A stretch of DNA of 47,889 nucleotides from Streptacidiphilus melanogenes (GCF_000787835.1 NZ_BBPP01000032.1:53175-101063), one strand, 5' to 3'; counted from the first letter of the stretch, positions 1 through 8,118 are shown. A program made the numbers and translations. The notes: generated by a model from the letters alone, not told the origin.

Positions 1-1277
1 AGGATGTTCGGCAGGCTCATGCGCGGAGCGGCCGCCGCGGTCGCCGGGACGCGGCCGGGGCGCCCGGCGGCACCGACCGTGCCGAGGGGCAGGTCGACCG
101 CGACGCGGAAGCCGCCGCCCGGGCGCGGGCCCGCGCTGAAGGTGCCGCCGACGGAGGCGGCGCGTTCGCGCATGCCGATCAGGCCGTAGCCGCCGCGCTG
201 CGCGTCGTCGGCGGAGGCCGCGGGCTTGGGGCAGGGGCCTTCGTCGTCGACCTCGATGTGGAGCACGCCGGGACGGTACTCCAGCAGGACCGTCGCGGCC
301 GAGGCCCGGGAGTGCTTGCCGACGTTGGTCAGCGACTCCTGGACCACGCGGTAGGCGGTGAGGTCGACCGCGGCCGGGATCGGGACGGGCTCGCCCTCGG
401 TACGGCAGTCGACCCGCAGGCCGACCCGCTCGATGGAGTCCAGCAGCAGTGTGAGCTGGGCGAGCCCCGGCGCGGGTTCGCGCGGGCTCGCGGTCTCCTC
501 GCCCTCGCCGGTCTGCCGCAGCACGGCGACCGTCGCGCCGAGCTCGCTCAGCGCGGCCCGGCCGGCCTCACGGACCTGGGCCAGGGCGGTGCGCGCGGCG
601 TCGGGCTGGCTGTCCAGCACGGTGGAGGCCACGCCGGCCTGGATGTTGATCAGCGCGATGTGGTGGCCGACGATGTCGTGCAGCTCACGGGCTATCCGCA
701 GCCGTTCCTCGGCGACCCGGCGGCGGGCCTCCTCCTCGCGGGTGTGCTCGGCGCGGCGGGCCCGCTCCTCTATCGCGGCGACGAAGGCCCGGCGGCTGCG
801 CACCGACTCGCCGACGGCGACGGTCATCGCCGTCCAGGCGAAGGCGATGCCGTTGACGCTCTTGTCCCACTTCTCGGGTGAGAGCGCCATGCTGGCGATG
901 CCCACGGAGAGCACGGCGACGCCGCCGATCGCGAGGGCCAGCCTGCGTTCGACGACCGAGGAGACGGTGTAGATGGCCAGGCCGGACCCGGCCAGGATGG
1001 GCCCGCGCACGGGCCCGACGAACATGTAGCCGACCGTCGCGGCGACGGTGCAGGCCAGCACCAGGATCGGGTACCGGCGGCGCAGCGCGAGCGGGGCGTA
1101 GACCAGCAGGCCCGCGACGAGCAGCACCTCGTCGGGGTCGATGTTGGACCACTGCGTGCTGGGACGGCCTCCGGTCGGCCACAGGACGGTGACCAGGTAC
1201 AGCACGGCCGCGAGCAGCGCATCGGCCCAGTACGGGTGAGCGCGCGCGAACAGCCGGAGTCGGCGCAGCAGGTCCAT
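1..1277 (-). CDS. Two-component sensor histidine kinase (C-terminus cut by window edge)
   Basis: Membrane sensor kinase of the HisKA_3/HATPase_c (NarL-partner, DesK-like) class. About 425 residues are visible and the frame runs off the left edge without a stop. The start is ATG at 1277 (MDLLRRLRLF). The first ~150 residues hold several hydrophobic segments (for example DEVLLVAGLLVYAPLAL). The phospho-acceptor box ELHDIVGHHI places the likely autophosphorylated His near residue 200; the N-box (VVQESLTNVGKHS) and a G-box (GGYGLIGMRERA) follow. Only the last few residues are probably missing. A LuxR-type response regulator normally follows such kinases and would lie beyond the edge. The stimulus cannot be told from sequence. 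Confidence 0.93.
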   Translation of the reverse strand, partial: MDLLRRLRLFARAHPYWADALLAAVLYLVTVLWPTGGRPSTQWSNIDPDEVLLVAGLLVYAPLALRRRYPILVLACTVAATVGYMFVGPVRGPILAGSGLAIYTVSSVVERRLALAIGGVAVLSVGIASMALSPEKWDKSVNGIAFAWTAMTVAVGESVRSRRAFVAAIEERARRAEHTREEEARRRVAEERLRIARELHDIVGHHIALINIQAGVASTVLDSQPDAARTALAQVREAGRAALSELGATVAVLRQTGEGEETASPREPAPGLAQLTLLLDSIERVGLRVDCRTEGEPVPIPAAVDLTAYRVVQESLTNVGKHSRASAATVLLEYRPGVLHIEVDDEGPCPKPAASADDAQRGGYGLIGMRERAASVGGTFSAGPRPGGGFRVAVDLPLGTVGAAGRPGRVPATAAAAPRMSLPNI

Positions 1278-1430
1278 GCCCTCAAAGGTAGAGGTTCGGT
1301 ACGTCAGGGCCGCATTCTTGTCGTGGCCTTCTCAAGTTCACGCAACGTCCCTACCATCCGGTAACCGGAACGACTGCGCACCCATGGAACCCACGCACCG
1401 CACGGATCCCAGCGGAAGGGACGGCACGGT

Positions 1431-2543
1431 ATGCGACAGCACATCGGCACCACCAGGCGCGGCACCACACGACGGGGGCTCGCCGTGGCGGCCGCCGTGA
1501 CCCTGCTGGCGGGCGCGGCGCTCGCCGCCGGCACGGGCACGGCCTCCGCGCAGCCCAGCAGTTCCTCCCCCGCCTTCGACAGCCTGACCGGCGCCTCCCA
1601 CCCGGACTGGATGAGCGGCCTGCCGGACAGCCTCAGCCTGGGCTCGCTCTCCGTCCCCGGCACCCACGACACGCTCGCCATCCACGGCGGGCTCGCACCG
1701 TGGGCCTACGAGGCCCAGGAGGACCACGGCGACGGCGCCGCCACCCTCGACGCCCAACTGAACGCGGGCATCCGCGCCATCGACATCCGGGTGCGGGTGG
1801 TCAACAGCGGCACCGCCTTCGCGATCCACCACACCGACGTCTACCAGAACGCCAACTTCGACGACGTGCTCACGCACGCCCAGGCCTTCCTCGCCGCCCA
1901 CCCCCGCGAGACGATCCTGATGGACCTGCACGGCGAGTGCGACGCCGACACCGCCGAGGGCGGCAGCGGCACCGCGTCGATCGGCCACTGCGCCGACGAC
2001 CCGGCGTCCACCACGACCGCCGACCGGATCCGGATCTTCCAGAGCTATCTGGCCCGCTACCCCGGCCTGTTCTACGCCCCGAGCGTCACCGGCGCCTCGA
2101 CCGCCCCGATGCCGCAGCTCGGCCAGGCCCGCGGGCACATCGTGCTCACCACCTTCACCGGCCCCGTCGGCGAGGTCTACCCCGGCTACGGCCTGACCCA
2201 GCTGACCGGCGGCAACGCGGGCTCCTACGTCGAGAACGACTGGACCCAGTGCACGACCGGCACCAAGTGGTCCGAGGCGCGCGCGAACATCGCCGCGGCC
2301 TCCGCGGACACCAGCGGCGCCATGTTCACCACCTACCTCTCCGCGAACTGCGCCCCGTTCGGCCCCGGCCCGGCCGACGTCGCCGGCGGCACCTGGTTCA
2401 CCACCGGCGTCGACCAGCTGGCGCTGAACGACCTGACCGGCAGCGGCGGCGCGCAGCTGACGCACACCGGGGTGGTGCTGATGGACTACCCCGGCTACGC
2501 CCTGATCGCGGCGCTGCTGAACCGGGACGGCATCGCCGGCTGA
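1431..2543 (+). CDS. Secreted phosphatidylinositol-specific phospholipase C-like protein
   Basis: A 370-residue exported protein of the PI-PLC X-domain family, which cleaves phosphoinositides or related glycerophospholipids. A Sec-type signal peptide (basic MRQHIGTTRRGTTRRG, hydrophobic core, cleavage after TASA near residue 40) leads into the barrel. The first catalytic-type His is in PGTHDT (H79), the second in AIHHTDVYQ (H133/H134). The strand motif GIRAIDIRV and the segment HPRETILMDLHGEC also fit bacterial PI-PLC. GGAAGGGA lies about 10 bases before the ATG. It diverges from the upstream kinase gene, so regulation by that kinase is possible but only inferred. Confidence 0.88.
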   Translation: MRQHIGTTRRGTTRRGLAVAAAVTLLAGAALAAGTGTASAQPSSSSPAFDSLTGASHPDWMSGLPDSLSLGSLSVPGTHDTLAIHGGLAPWAYEAQEDHGDGAATLDAQLNAGIRAIDIRVRVVNSGTAFAIHHTDVYQNANFDDVLTHAQAFLAAHPRETILMDLHGECDADTAEGGSGTASIGHCADDPASTTTADRIRIFQSYLARYPGLFYAPSVTGASTAPMPQLGQARGHIVLTTFTGPVGEVYPGYGLTQLTGGNAGSYVENDWTQCTTGTKWSEARANIAAASADTSGAMFTTYLSANCAPFGPGPADVAGGTWFTTGVDQLALNDLTGSGGAQLTHTGVVLMDYPGYALIAALLNRDGIAG

Positions 2544-2632
2544 GGCGCCAAGCGCGCGTCAGATCTGGACCCCCGCACATTCTGAGGACGTCAAAACCGC
2601 TCCCGGCGACGCCCTCGATGCGGTGGAATGGC

Positions 2633-2662
2633 GGACCGGCCGGACCGCACCCCGGCCGGTCC
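2633..2662. terminator. GC-rich perfect hairpin between PLC and stress-protein genes
   Basis: Inverted repeat GGACCGGCCGG (2633-2643), 8-base loop, CCGGCCGGTCC (2652-2662). The 11-bp stem has no T-tract, which is common for actinomycete terminators. It lies 90 bases after the PLC stop and 8 bases before the GAGGAG of the next gene, so it could instead be a 5' leader structure of the stress protein. Confidence 0.55.
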
Positions 2663-2688
2663 CTACCTTCGAGGAGCAGGTGCCCGTC

Positions 2689-3249
2689 ATGCCGGACGCG
2701 CGACGCGTCGTCGTGGGAGTCAGCGGAACGCCCAGCAGCCTGCAGGCGCTGCGCGTCGGCCTTGCCGAGGCGCAGCGCGGGGGCGTTCCGCTGCTCGCCG
2801 TGCTGGCCTGGCTGCCCGTCGCCGTCCAGGGCGGCCACCGGCACGTGCCGTGCCCGCCGCCGCTCAGGGAGTGGGAGCACGAGGCGGAGTGGCGGCTGCG
2901 CAACGCCTTCGACGAGGCGTTCGGCGGCGTGCCGAGCGGCGTGCCCGTCGAACTCCTGCTGATCCGCGGTCCGGCGGGGGCCGCGCTGGTGAACGCCGCC
3001 GACCGGGAGGACGACCTGCTGGTCCTCGGCTCGGGCCCGCGCGAGTGGCCCGCGCGTCTGCTCCACGGCGCGACCACCCGGTACTGCGTCTCCCGCGCCG
3101 GATGCCGCGTGCTCACCGTCCCGCCCCCGGCACTGCTGCGCCAACTCCCGCGCCGCCTCCGGCATCGCCTCCCGACGCCGCCCGAACTGCCCCCCTCCAC
3201 GTCCCTCGCGGCGGCGGACGGCCGCGACGAGCCGCAGTCGCTCCCCTGA
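2689..3249 (+). CDS. Universal stress protein (UspA family)
   Basis: Single-domain UspA-type protein of about 186 residues with an alpha/beta Rossmann-like fold. The N-terminal strand RRVVVGVSGTPSSLQALRVG and the C-terminal LLVLGSGPREWPARLLHGAT...CRVLTV correspond to the ATP-binding G-x2-G-x9-G(S/T) region of the family, though the spacing is slightly atypical. The ATG at 2689 is chosen because GAGGAG at 2671-2676 lies upstream; a GTG at 2680 is in frame but too close to that site. The last ~40 residues are Pro/Arg-rich and not part of the fold. In related actinobacteria such proteins often respond to dormancy or hypoxia, and the Rv1733c-like neighbour fits that loosely. Confidence 0.85.
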   Translation: MPDARRVVVGVSGTPSSLQALRVGLAEAQRGGVPLLAVLAWLPVAVQGGHRHVPCPPPLREWEHEAEWRLRNAFDEAFGGVPSGVPVELLLIRGPAGAALVNAADREDDLLVLGSGPREWPARLLHGATTRYCVSRAGCRVLTVPPPALLRQLPRRLRHRLPTPPELPPSTSLAAADGRDEPQSLP

Positions 3250-3267
3250 GCGCGGCCGACCGGGCCC

Positions 3268-3455
3268 AGGGCTTCTCCTGTGGATCAGGTCGGATCAGTG
3301 CGCGGCGTTGGAGTGCGTGCATCGCAAGGCGGAGGAGGGCGTCCATGCGGTCCACAGGCAACCGACGACAACGCAGCGTGGGGGCACCTCACGGCCGAAG
3401 GCTGGGGGGCGTGCCCCAACGCCGCGCGCCCGACATGATCCACAAGAGAGGCCCT
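3268..3455. mobile_element. MITE-like element with 20-bp terminal inverted repeats
   Basis: A 188-bp non-coding block bounded by AGGGCTTCTCCTGTGGATCA (3268-3287) and TGATCCACAAGAGAGGCCCT (3436-3455). The second is the reverse complement of the first at 18 of 20 positions. Inside lies a second inverted repeat, GCGTGGGGGCAC (3376-3387) with GTGCCCCAACGC (3411-3422), matching at 11 of 12 positions. No transposase frame is present and I see no clear target duplication. The right end overlaps the stop codon of the minus-strand gene ending at 3454. It looks like a non-autonomous element mobilised by an IS elsewhere. Confidence 0.6.
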
Positions 3456-4290
3456 AGCGTCCGCCGACGTCCTCGTTGCGGCGGCCTGACCAGTACGGCT
3501 CGACCCGGGCCCAGTCCTTCGCCCAGGCCCGCGCCGCCCGCCGGTCGAGGCGGACGCGCAGCGCCCAGCATCCGCAGACGGCCAGCAACTCGGCACCGAC
3601 GAAGGCCGTCAGGCCCACCAGCACGGCGAAGACGGCTTGGTCGGCCCCCGAGGCGGGCCGCGCCGACGGGCGGCCGGCGTCGTCGACCCAGACGATGACG
3701 CGGCTGCCGGCCGCCTGGTGACGGAAGACCACCACCCCTCCGGTGTGCGGCGAACCAGCCGGATACTGCCACCGCGCGGGCACGCTCACCATGGCCACGG
3801 CCTCGTCGCGCGGCGTGTGCCGGGTGACGGAGCGGTCCATCCCGCTGACGAGCGTGGTCGCGGTGACCGCATGGGTGTGCCGCGTGGCCTCGCTCGCGAT
3901 GGCGGCGCCGTGCGCGGCGACGGCGATCCCGACCGCGAGACCGAGCCCCAGAGCCGTCGCCGCCAGGCGCGACCTGCTGCGCTGCAGGCGCGCGCGCCGC
4001 CGATCGTCTGGCCGGAACAGGGGGTTGGCCTCGGCGACGGCCCGGGCGGCCTCGCTCCGCCAGGTGGCCGCTCGCTCCAGCGGCCCCGAGAGCAGGCGGC
4101 CGAGCAAGGTGAACGCACACAGGAGTGCGAGCGCGCGCAGGTCCGCCTCCGTCCGCCACCCCAGTGCGCCGTCCCCTGGGACGGCGAGCCCGTCGTAGCA
4201 ACCCCAGCAGACCACCGCGACCAACGGCAGCACCACCCAGGGCGCGAACGCGCCGCACAACGCGGCGACGGCCGCGAAGACCCCCAACAT
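3454..4290 (-). CDS. Rv1733c-like membrane protein
   Basis: A 278-residue membrane protein. N-terminal hydrophobic helices (residues ~2-35 and ~50-65) are followed by a basic segment, a helix (LAATALGLGLAVGIAVAAHGAA), an extracytoplasmic stretch and a last helix (AVFAVLVGLTAFVGAELLAVCGCWAL). The segment THAVTATTLVSG resembles the HPVTATVL-type signature of the Rv1733c family, a two-helix protein of the mycobacterial dormancy regulon; biochemical function is unknown. The extra N-terminal helices are unusual for that family. No clear ribosome-binding site precedes the ATG. Its TAG stop straddles the end of the MITE-like element, so the present C-terminus may result from the insertion. Confidence 0.7.
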   Translation of the reverse strand: MLGVFAAVAALCGAFAPWVVLPLVAVVCWGCYDGLAVPGDGALGWRTEADLRALALLCAFTLLGRLLSGPLERAATWRSEAARAVAEANPLFRPDDRRRARLQRSRSRLAATALGLGLAVGIAVAAHGAAIASEATRHTHAVTATTLVSGMDRSVTRHTPRDEAVAMVSVPARWQYPAGSPHTGGVVVFRHQAAGSRVIVWVDDAGRPSARPASGADQAVFAVLVGLTAFVGAELLAVCGCWALRVRLDRRAARAWAKDWARVEPYWSGRRNEDVGGR

Positions 4291-4372
4291 AACGGCAGGG
4301 TAACCCGGTCCCGAGGGGCGTGTCCGATGCTTCTCGGCCGTGTGAGGCGTGTCGCAGGACTACACTTCGCAT

Positions 4373-4392
4373 ACTTGCGCACATGAGCAAGT
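4373..4392. promoter_or_regulatory. Operator-like palindrome ACTTGC-N8-GCAAGT
   Basis: Perfect 6-bp arms ACTTGC (4373-4378) and GCAAGT (4387-4392) in the 159-bp gap between the divergent genes starting at 4290 (minus) and 4450 (plus). The surrounding bases are more AT-rich than average, as expected of a promoter region. The binding protein is not identifiable here. Confidence 0.4.
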
Positions 4393-4449
4393 GGCTTGAA
4401 TCGACAGGAAGCTGAGTCGGGGTTCGACGAACGGGGACGGAGCGGCGGC

Positions 4450-4731
4450 GTGAAGCAGGCGCGGGGTGCGCAGATGCGGCTGACAGCGGTGGTCAGCGAG
4501 ATCGAGGGCCTCTACACCGCATGGCTCCGCGCCCGCGGCCCGGCGCGCCGACGCCGCCTCCTTCTCGAACTCGCCTCCGCAGCCACGAAGTTGGCCACGG
4601 AGGCGACCCGGGCGACGACGCCGATGCCGTACCCGCACCCACTGCCCCGCACCCGCCGCACCCGCCGCGCCCTCGCCGCCCAGCGCGGCGCGGACTGGCT
4701 CACCGAGCGCTTCTCGGACGCGGAGCCGTAG
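4450..4731 (+). CDS. Small hypothetical protein
   Basis: About 93 residues, not recognised. The GTG at 4450 is preferred because GGAG (4439-4442) lies 7 bases upstream; an in-frame TTG at 4396 lacks a convincing site. The body is helical and basic (LTAVVSEIEGLYTAWLRARG...RRRRLLLELASAATKLATEA) with a Pro/Arg-rich tail, and has no signal peptide or membrane segment. It stands alone downstream of a palindromic operator-like site, which suggests regulated expression. Its function is unknown, and it could be a DNA- or protein-binding adaptor. Confidence 0.5.
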   Translation: MKQARGAQMRLTAVVSEIEGLYTAWLRARGPARRRRLLLELASAATKLATEATRATTPMPYPHPLPRTRRTRRALAAQRGADWLTERFSDAEP

Positions 4732-4747
4732 GAGCCGTTCGAGGGCC

Positions 4748-5383
4748 CTAGCTGCGGATGAGGGCCACGATGTCCTTGCGGCCCGAGGCGGCGATCAGCG
4801 CCGCGTCGATGTCGGCGGAGGCTGCGGCGATGCTGACGCGCGCCGCGGCCACAGCCGCGACCACGGGGTTGCCCGCGCCTCCCGTCTCGCGGCTCTTGGC
4901 GTAGAGCTTCTTCGGGTCCAGGTAGTCGTACGTGTCGCCGCGCTCGCGGCGGGTCGCGATCGCCTCCTCGACGCGGCGCACGTCGCGGGCGGCGATGTAG
5001 TCGTCCTGGGAGACCTTGGCCCACACCTCCTTGCCGCCGGTGACGAAGAAGTGGTTCGGCGCCGCGCCGGGCACCAGACCGCTGTTGTCGACCAGGTAGG
5101 TGCGACCGGAGCGCACGGTGATGGTCTTCCCGAAGAGGGCCTCCCAGCTGCCGCTCGCCTTCTTGAGCAGCGTCTCGATCGCGTCGCCGACCTCGACCGC
5201 CTCGGCGGTGATGGTGGCGTCGTCCACGCCGGCGTACAGCAGGCTGTTGATCTCCCCGGCCGTCGCCGCACCGGCGCAGTACCGGTACGAATGGCGCTGG
5301 AGGCTCATGTCCAGGCGCAGCGCCGGGGTGGCGGTGGCGATGGAGACGGCGACGACGTTTCCGTTGATCGCAGCAGTGGCCAT
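4748..5383 (-). CDS. Hypothetical protein, family not recognised
   Basis: A 211-residue soluble protein with a good Shine-Dalgarno (GAGGGGGA) just before the ATG. It has no signal peptide or transmembrane helix. A beta-rich N-terminal half (INGNVVAVSIATATPALRLDMSLQRHSYRYC) leads to a mixed central region (ITVRSGRTYLVDNSGLVPGAAPNHFFVTGG) and an Ala-rich helical C-terminus (AAVAAARVSIAAASADIDAALIAASG). Codon use is ordinary for the window, supporting a real gene. It is monocistronic, with 240 bases separating it from msrA. I cannot assign a function. Confidence 0.65.
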   Translation of the reverse strand: MATAAINGNVVAVSIATATPALRLDMSLQRHSYRYCAGAATAGEINSLLYAGVDDATITAEAVEVGDAIETLLKKASGSWEALFGKTITVRSGRTYLVDNSGLVPGAAPNHFFVTGGKEVWAKVSQDDYIAARDVRRVEEAIATRRERGDTYDYLDPKKLYAKSRETGGAGNPVVAAVAAARVSIAAASADIDAALIAASGRKDIVALIRS

Positions 5384-5555
5384 GGCAGGTCCCCCTCACG
5401 GGTCGGCACGCCGGTCCCCCGCTGGAACCGGCGGCGTCGGCTTCACGGCGTGCCCACTATGCCAACATCCGGCGACCGCGAGAATCCCCCAACTGACGGC
5501 CAACTCCCTTTCATAGCAACGTAGTTAACGCCACGCCACAGGAGCGCTCACACGC

Positions 5556-5591
5556 CCCGGCCCGGTCCGCCGAGGGGCGGACCGGGCCGGG
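5556..5591 (-). terminator. Strong terminator downstream of msrA
   Basis: Perfect 16-bp stem: CCCGGCCCGGTCCGCC (5556-5571), loop GAGG, GGCGGACCGGGCCGGG (5576-5591). It lies 37 bases beyond the msrA stop in the minus direction. There is no T-run, as usual in this group. Confidence 0.8.
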
Positions 5592-5627
5592 TGATGCCGC
5601 GTGCTGCCGGGTGATGCCCGGTCCTGC

Positions 5628-6137
5628 TCAGCCGTTGCGGCGGGGCAGCTTCCAGTTCGGGCGGGGGAAGTGGCAGGTGTACCCGTTCGGGTAGCGCTCC
5701 AGGTAGTCCTGGTGCTCCGGCTCGGCCTCCCAGAAGGGGCCCGCCGGGGAGACCTCGGTGACGACCTTGCCGGGCCACAGGCCGGAGGCGTCGACGTCGG
5801 CGATGGTGTCCTCGGCGACGCGCTTCTGCTCGTCGTCGAGGTAGAAGATCGCCGAGCGGTAGCTCGCGCCGATGTCGTTGCCCTGCCGGTTGCGGGTCGT
5901 CGGGTCGTGGATCTGGAAGAAGAACTCCAGAATCGCGCGGTAGTCCGTCACCGTCGGGTCGAACTCGATCTCGATCGACTCCGCGTGCGTCCCGTGGTTG
6001 CGGTAGGTCGCATTCGGGACGTCGCCGCCGGAGTAGCCGACCCGCGTCGTGAGCACGCCCGGCTGGCGCCGGATCAGCTGCTGCATCCCCCAGAAGCAAC
6101 CACCCGCCAGCACGGCCTTCTGCGTCTGCGTGGCCAC
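5628..6137 (-). CDS. msrA: Peptide-methionine (S)-S-oxide reductase MsrA
   Basis: Cytoplasmic repair enzyme that reduces methionine-S-sulfoxide in proteins, using thioredoxin. Its 169 residues match the usual length. The active-site motif GGCFWGMQQ is at residues ~13-21 with the catalytic Cys. Other family signatures include [31 protein letters not shown] and [28 protein letters not shown], with [21 protein letters not shown] at the C-terminus. It starts at ATG 6137 after AGAAGGAGGGTGC. It is followed by a strong terminator and sits downstream of the oxidoreductase gene. Confidence 0.97.
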   Translation of the reverse strand: MATQTQKAVLAGGCFWGMQQLIRRQPGVLTTRVGYSGGDVPNATYRNHGTHAESIEIEFDPTVTDYRAILEFFFQIHDPTTRNRQGNDIGASYRSAIFYLDDEQKRVAEDTIADVDASGLWPGKVVTEVSPAGPFWEAEPEHQDYLERYPNGYTCHFPRPNWKLPRRNG

Positions 6138-6198
6138 GGGGCACCCTCCTTCTCATCCGGTTCTACTGCCAACACGCCCAACGTCCGAGGTCGCGCGG

Positions 6199-7215
6199 TC
6201 ATTCCTGCCCGCGCAGCAGGCCCGCCACCGCACCGGTGAGGGCGGCGTCCACGGGATACGGCGTGTAGAGGGAGACGCGGTCCACCGCGCCGCCGAACCG
6301 GGCGGTCAGCGCGGCCGCAACCTCCGCGGGGGTCCCGCCGACGGCGAAGGCGGTCAGGACGTCGTCGGGGATCTGCGAGGCCATCTCCTCCCACGCGCCG
6401 CGCCGCGACAGCAGGTGCAGGCGGTCGGCCAGCTCGCCCCAGCCGTGCTGGTCGAGGACCGGACGGTAGGCCGGCGTCGAGGCGTAGAAGGCGATCTGCC
6501 CGCGAACCGCGCGCTCCGCGTCCGCCCGAGCGATTTCGTCCGCGCCGAGGACGGCCATGGGCTGCAGGCAGACGGTGAAGTCGTCCAGTGCGCCCCCGCG
6601 CGCGGCGCGCAGCGCGGGGAGGGTGCGCTCGTGCAGGTAGGCGGGGGTGGTGAAGGCGTGGCAGAGCAGGCCGTCGGCGACCCTTCCGGCCACCTCGGTC
6701 ATCCGCTCACCGACGGCGGCGAGCAGGATCGGCGGGGTGCCGTGCGGATTGGGGCCGGGGTCGAAGAACTCGGTCATCAGCGTGTGCCGGTAGAACTCGC
6801 CCTTGAAGAAGAGCCGGCCCTCCCCCGCCCAGGCGGCCCAGATGGCCCGCACGGCGCGGACGAACTCCTCCATCCGCGCCGCGGGCCTGCTCCACGGCAT
6901 CGCGAAGCGCCGTTCGATGTGCGCCTGCACCTGGGAGCCGAGGCCGAGCTGGAACCGGCCCCCGGAGATGAGCTGCACGTCGTTGGCGAGGGTGGCCACC
7001 GTCATCGGATTGCGCGCGAACGCGACGGCGATGGCGGAGCGCAGCGCGATCCGCTCGGTTGCGCGCGCCGCCAGCGCAAGCGAGGTGAAGGCGTCGTGCC
7101 TGGTCTCGGAGACGGCGAAGCCGTCGTATCCGGCCGCCTCCGCGGCCACCGCCGCGGCCTCCGCCCCGAGCGGTGAGGAGGAGACGTCGGCCGCGTCGTC
7201 GATCTTCATGGTCAC
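6199..7215 (-). CDS. F420-dependent LLM-class oxidoreductase (TIGR03617-like)
   Basis: A 338-residue luciferase-like TIM-barrel flavin/F420 oxidoreductase. Segments typical of the MSMEG_2256-type family are present: EAAGYDGFAVSETRHDAF, AVAFARNPMTVATLANDVQ, GGRFQLGLGSQVQAHIERRF, MPWSRPAARMEEFVRAVRAIW, and FFDPGPNPHGTPPILLAAVG. The substrate is unknown. GTG at 7215 is preferred because GAGG lies 8 bases upstream; ATG at 7209 is an alternative. It begins 36 bases after the ArsR-type gene on the same strand, suggesting one transcript with that regulator and the roadblock gene. Confidence 0.92.
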   Translation of the reverse strand: MTMKIDDAADVSSSPLGAEAAAVAAEAAGYDGFAVSETRHDAFTSLALAARATERIALRSAIAVAFARNPMTVATLANDVQLISGGRFQLGLGSQVQAHIERRFAMPWSRPAARMEEFVRAVRAIWAAWAGEGRLFFKGEFYRHTLMTEFFDPGPNPHGTPPILLAAVGERMTEVAGRVADGLLCHAFTTPAYLHERTLPALRAARGGALDDFTVCLQPMAVLGADEIARADAERAVRGQIAFYASTPAYRPVLDQHGWGELADRLHLLSRRGAWEEMASQIPDDVLTAFAVGGTPAEVAAALTARFGGAVDRVSLYTPYPVDAALTGAVAGLLRGQE

Positions 7216-7251
7216 CCGCTCATCCTCGCAGGCTGCGGCGGGCGGTCCGAC

Positions 7252-7689
7252 TCACCCGGGCGACCCGCAGGCCGCTCCCGCGGTCGCGCGGCGCTCGTCC
7301 CCCTCCTCCCCCTCGTCCGTCTCGTCGGCTTCACCCACGACGTCCGCCTCGTCCGCACGCAGTTCGTCGAGGAGCCGCTGCTGTTTCTCCAGCAGTTCGG
7401 CGAGGATCCGCCGCGCGACACGGAGCAGGTCCGCGACGTCGGGCCCGGTCAGCGCGTAGACGACGGCCGGGCCCTCCCGGTGGGAGGTGACCACGCCCGC
7501 CCGCCGGAGCACGCCCAGCTGCTGGGAGAGGTAGGCCGGCTCGACGCCGATGTCGTCGAGCAGGGCCCGCACGCTCGTCGGCCCGATGCTGAGCAGCTCC
7601 AGCGCGCGGATCCGCACCGGATGCCCGAGCAGCCGGAAGAACTCGGCCTTGCGCTGGTAGAGCGGGGGCGCGGCCGTCTGCGGGCTCAC
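7252..7689 (-). CDS. ArsR/SmtB-type winged-helix regulator
   Basis: About 145 residues from a GTG whose bases overlap the stop of the roadblock gene (GTGA), so translation is probably coupled. The winged helix is clear: FFRLLGHPVRIRALELLSIGPTSVRALLDDIGV...YLSQQLGVLRRAGVVTSHREGPAVVYAL. No cysteine or histidine cluster for metal binding is visible, so it is unlikely to be a classical metal sensor. The C-terminus is a Glu/Asp-rich helix and tail. It is placed between a small GTPase-accessory-like protein and an F420 oxidoreductase and could regulate this operon. The effector is unknown. Confidence 0.88.
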   Translation of the reverse strand: MSPQTAAPPLYQRKAEFFRLLGHPVRIRALELLSIGPTSVRALLDDIGVEPAYLSQQLGVLRRAGVVTSHREGPAVVYALTGPDVADLLRVARRILAELLEKQQRLLDELRADEADVVGEADETDEGEEGDERRATAGAACGSPG

Positions 7690-8063
7690 AGGTCGAGCTC
7701 GCCCTCGATCAGCTGCAGCCGGCGCCTGGCCATGGCCAGGTTGGCGCGCTTCCGGTCGAGGATCAGGACCAGGAAGAGACCCGCGCCGTTCGCGGCGGTG
7801 AGCGGCCGGATCAGGTGGTACTGACGGGTCAGGGTGATCAGGATGTCCTCGATCGCGCCGCCGACGCCGAGCATCTCCATGGTGCGCAGCTTGGCGCGCA
7901 CCAGATCGGTGTGCCCGGCGGCGGCGACCGCCGGGTCCAGCTCGGCCGTGCCGCCGATGACGCCGAGACTCATGCCGCTGGCCAGGTCGACGAGGGCGGC
8001 GCCGAGTGCGCCCTCGATGGTCATGGATTCCTTGAGTGCGATGTCCGTGTTCGCCATGACCAT
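7686..8063 (-). CDS. Roadblock/LC7-like domain protein
   Basis: A 125-residue single-domain protein resembling MglB/roadblock folds: an N-terminal helix (TIEGALGAALVDLASGMSLGVIGG), a central helix (AAGHTDLVRAKLRTMEMLG), strands (IEDILITLTRQYHLIRPL, GLFLVLILDRKRANLAMARRRLQLIEGEL). In actinomycetes such proteins usually modulate small GTPases or bind histidine-kinase-like partners, but no GTPase or kinase gene is adjacent here. It overlaps the ArsR-type gene by four bases. The start is ATG 8063 or ATG 8057; neither has an obvious Shine-Dalgarno. Confidence 0.78.
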   Translation of the reverse strand: MVMANTDIALKESMTIEGALGAALVDLASGMSLGVIGGTAELDPAVAAAGHTDLVRAKLRTMEMLGVGGAIEDILITLTRQYHLIRPLTAANGAGLFLVLILDRKRANLAMARRRLQLIEGELDL

Positions 8064-8118
8064 GGACGCTAAGCGTGAGCGCTCCGTCGCACATGGTGAA
8101 TTGCCGAAGTATGCAATT

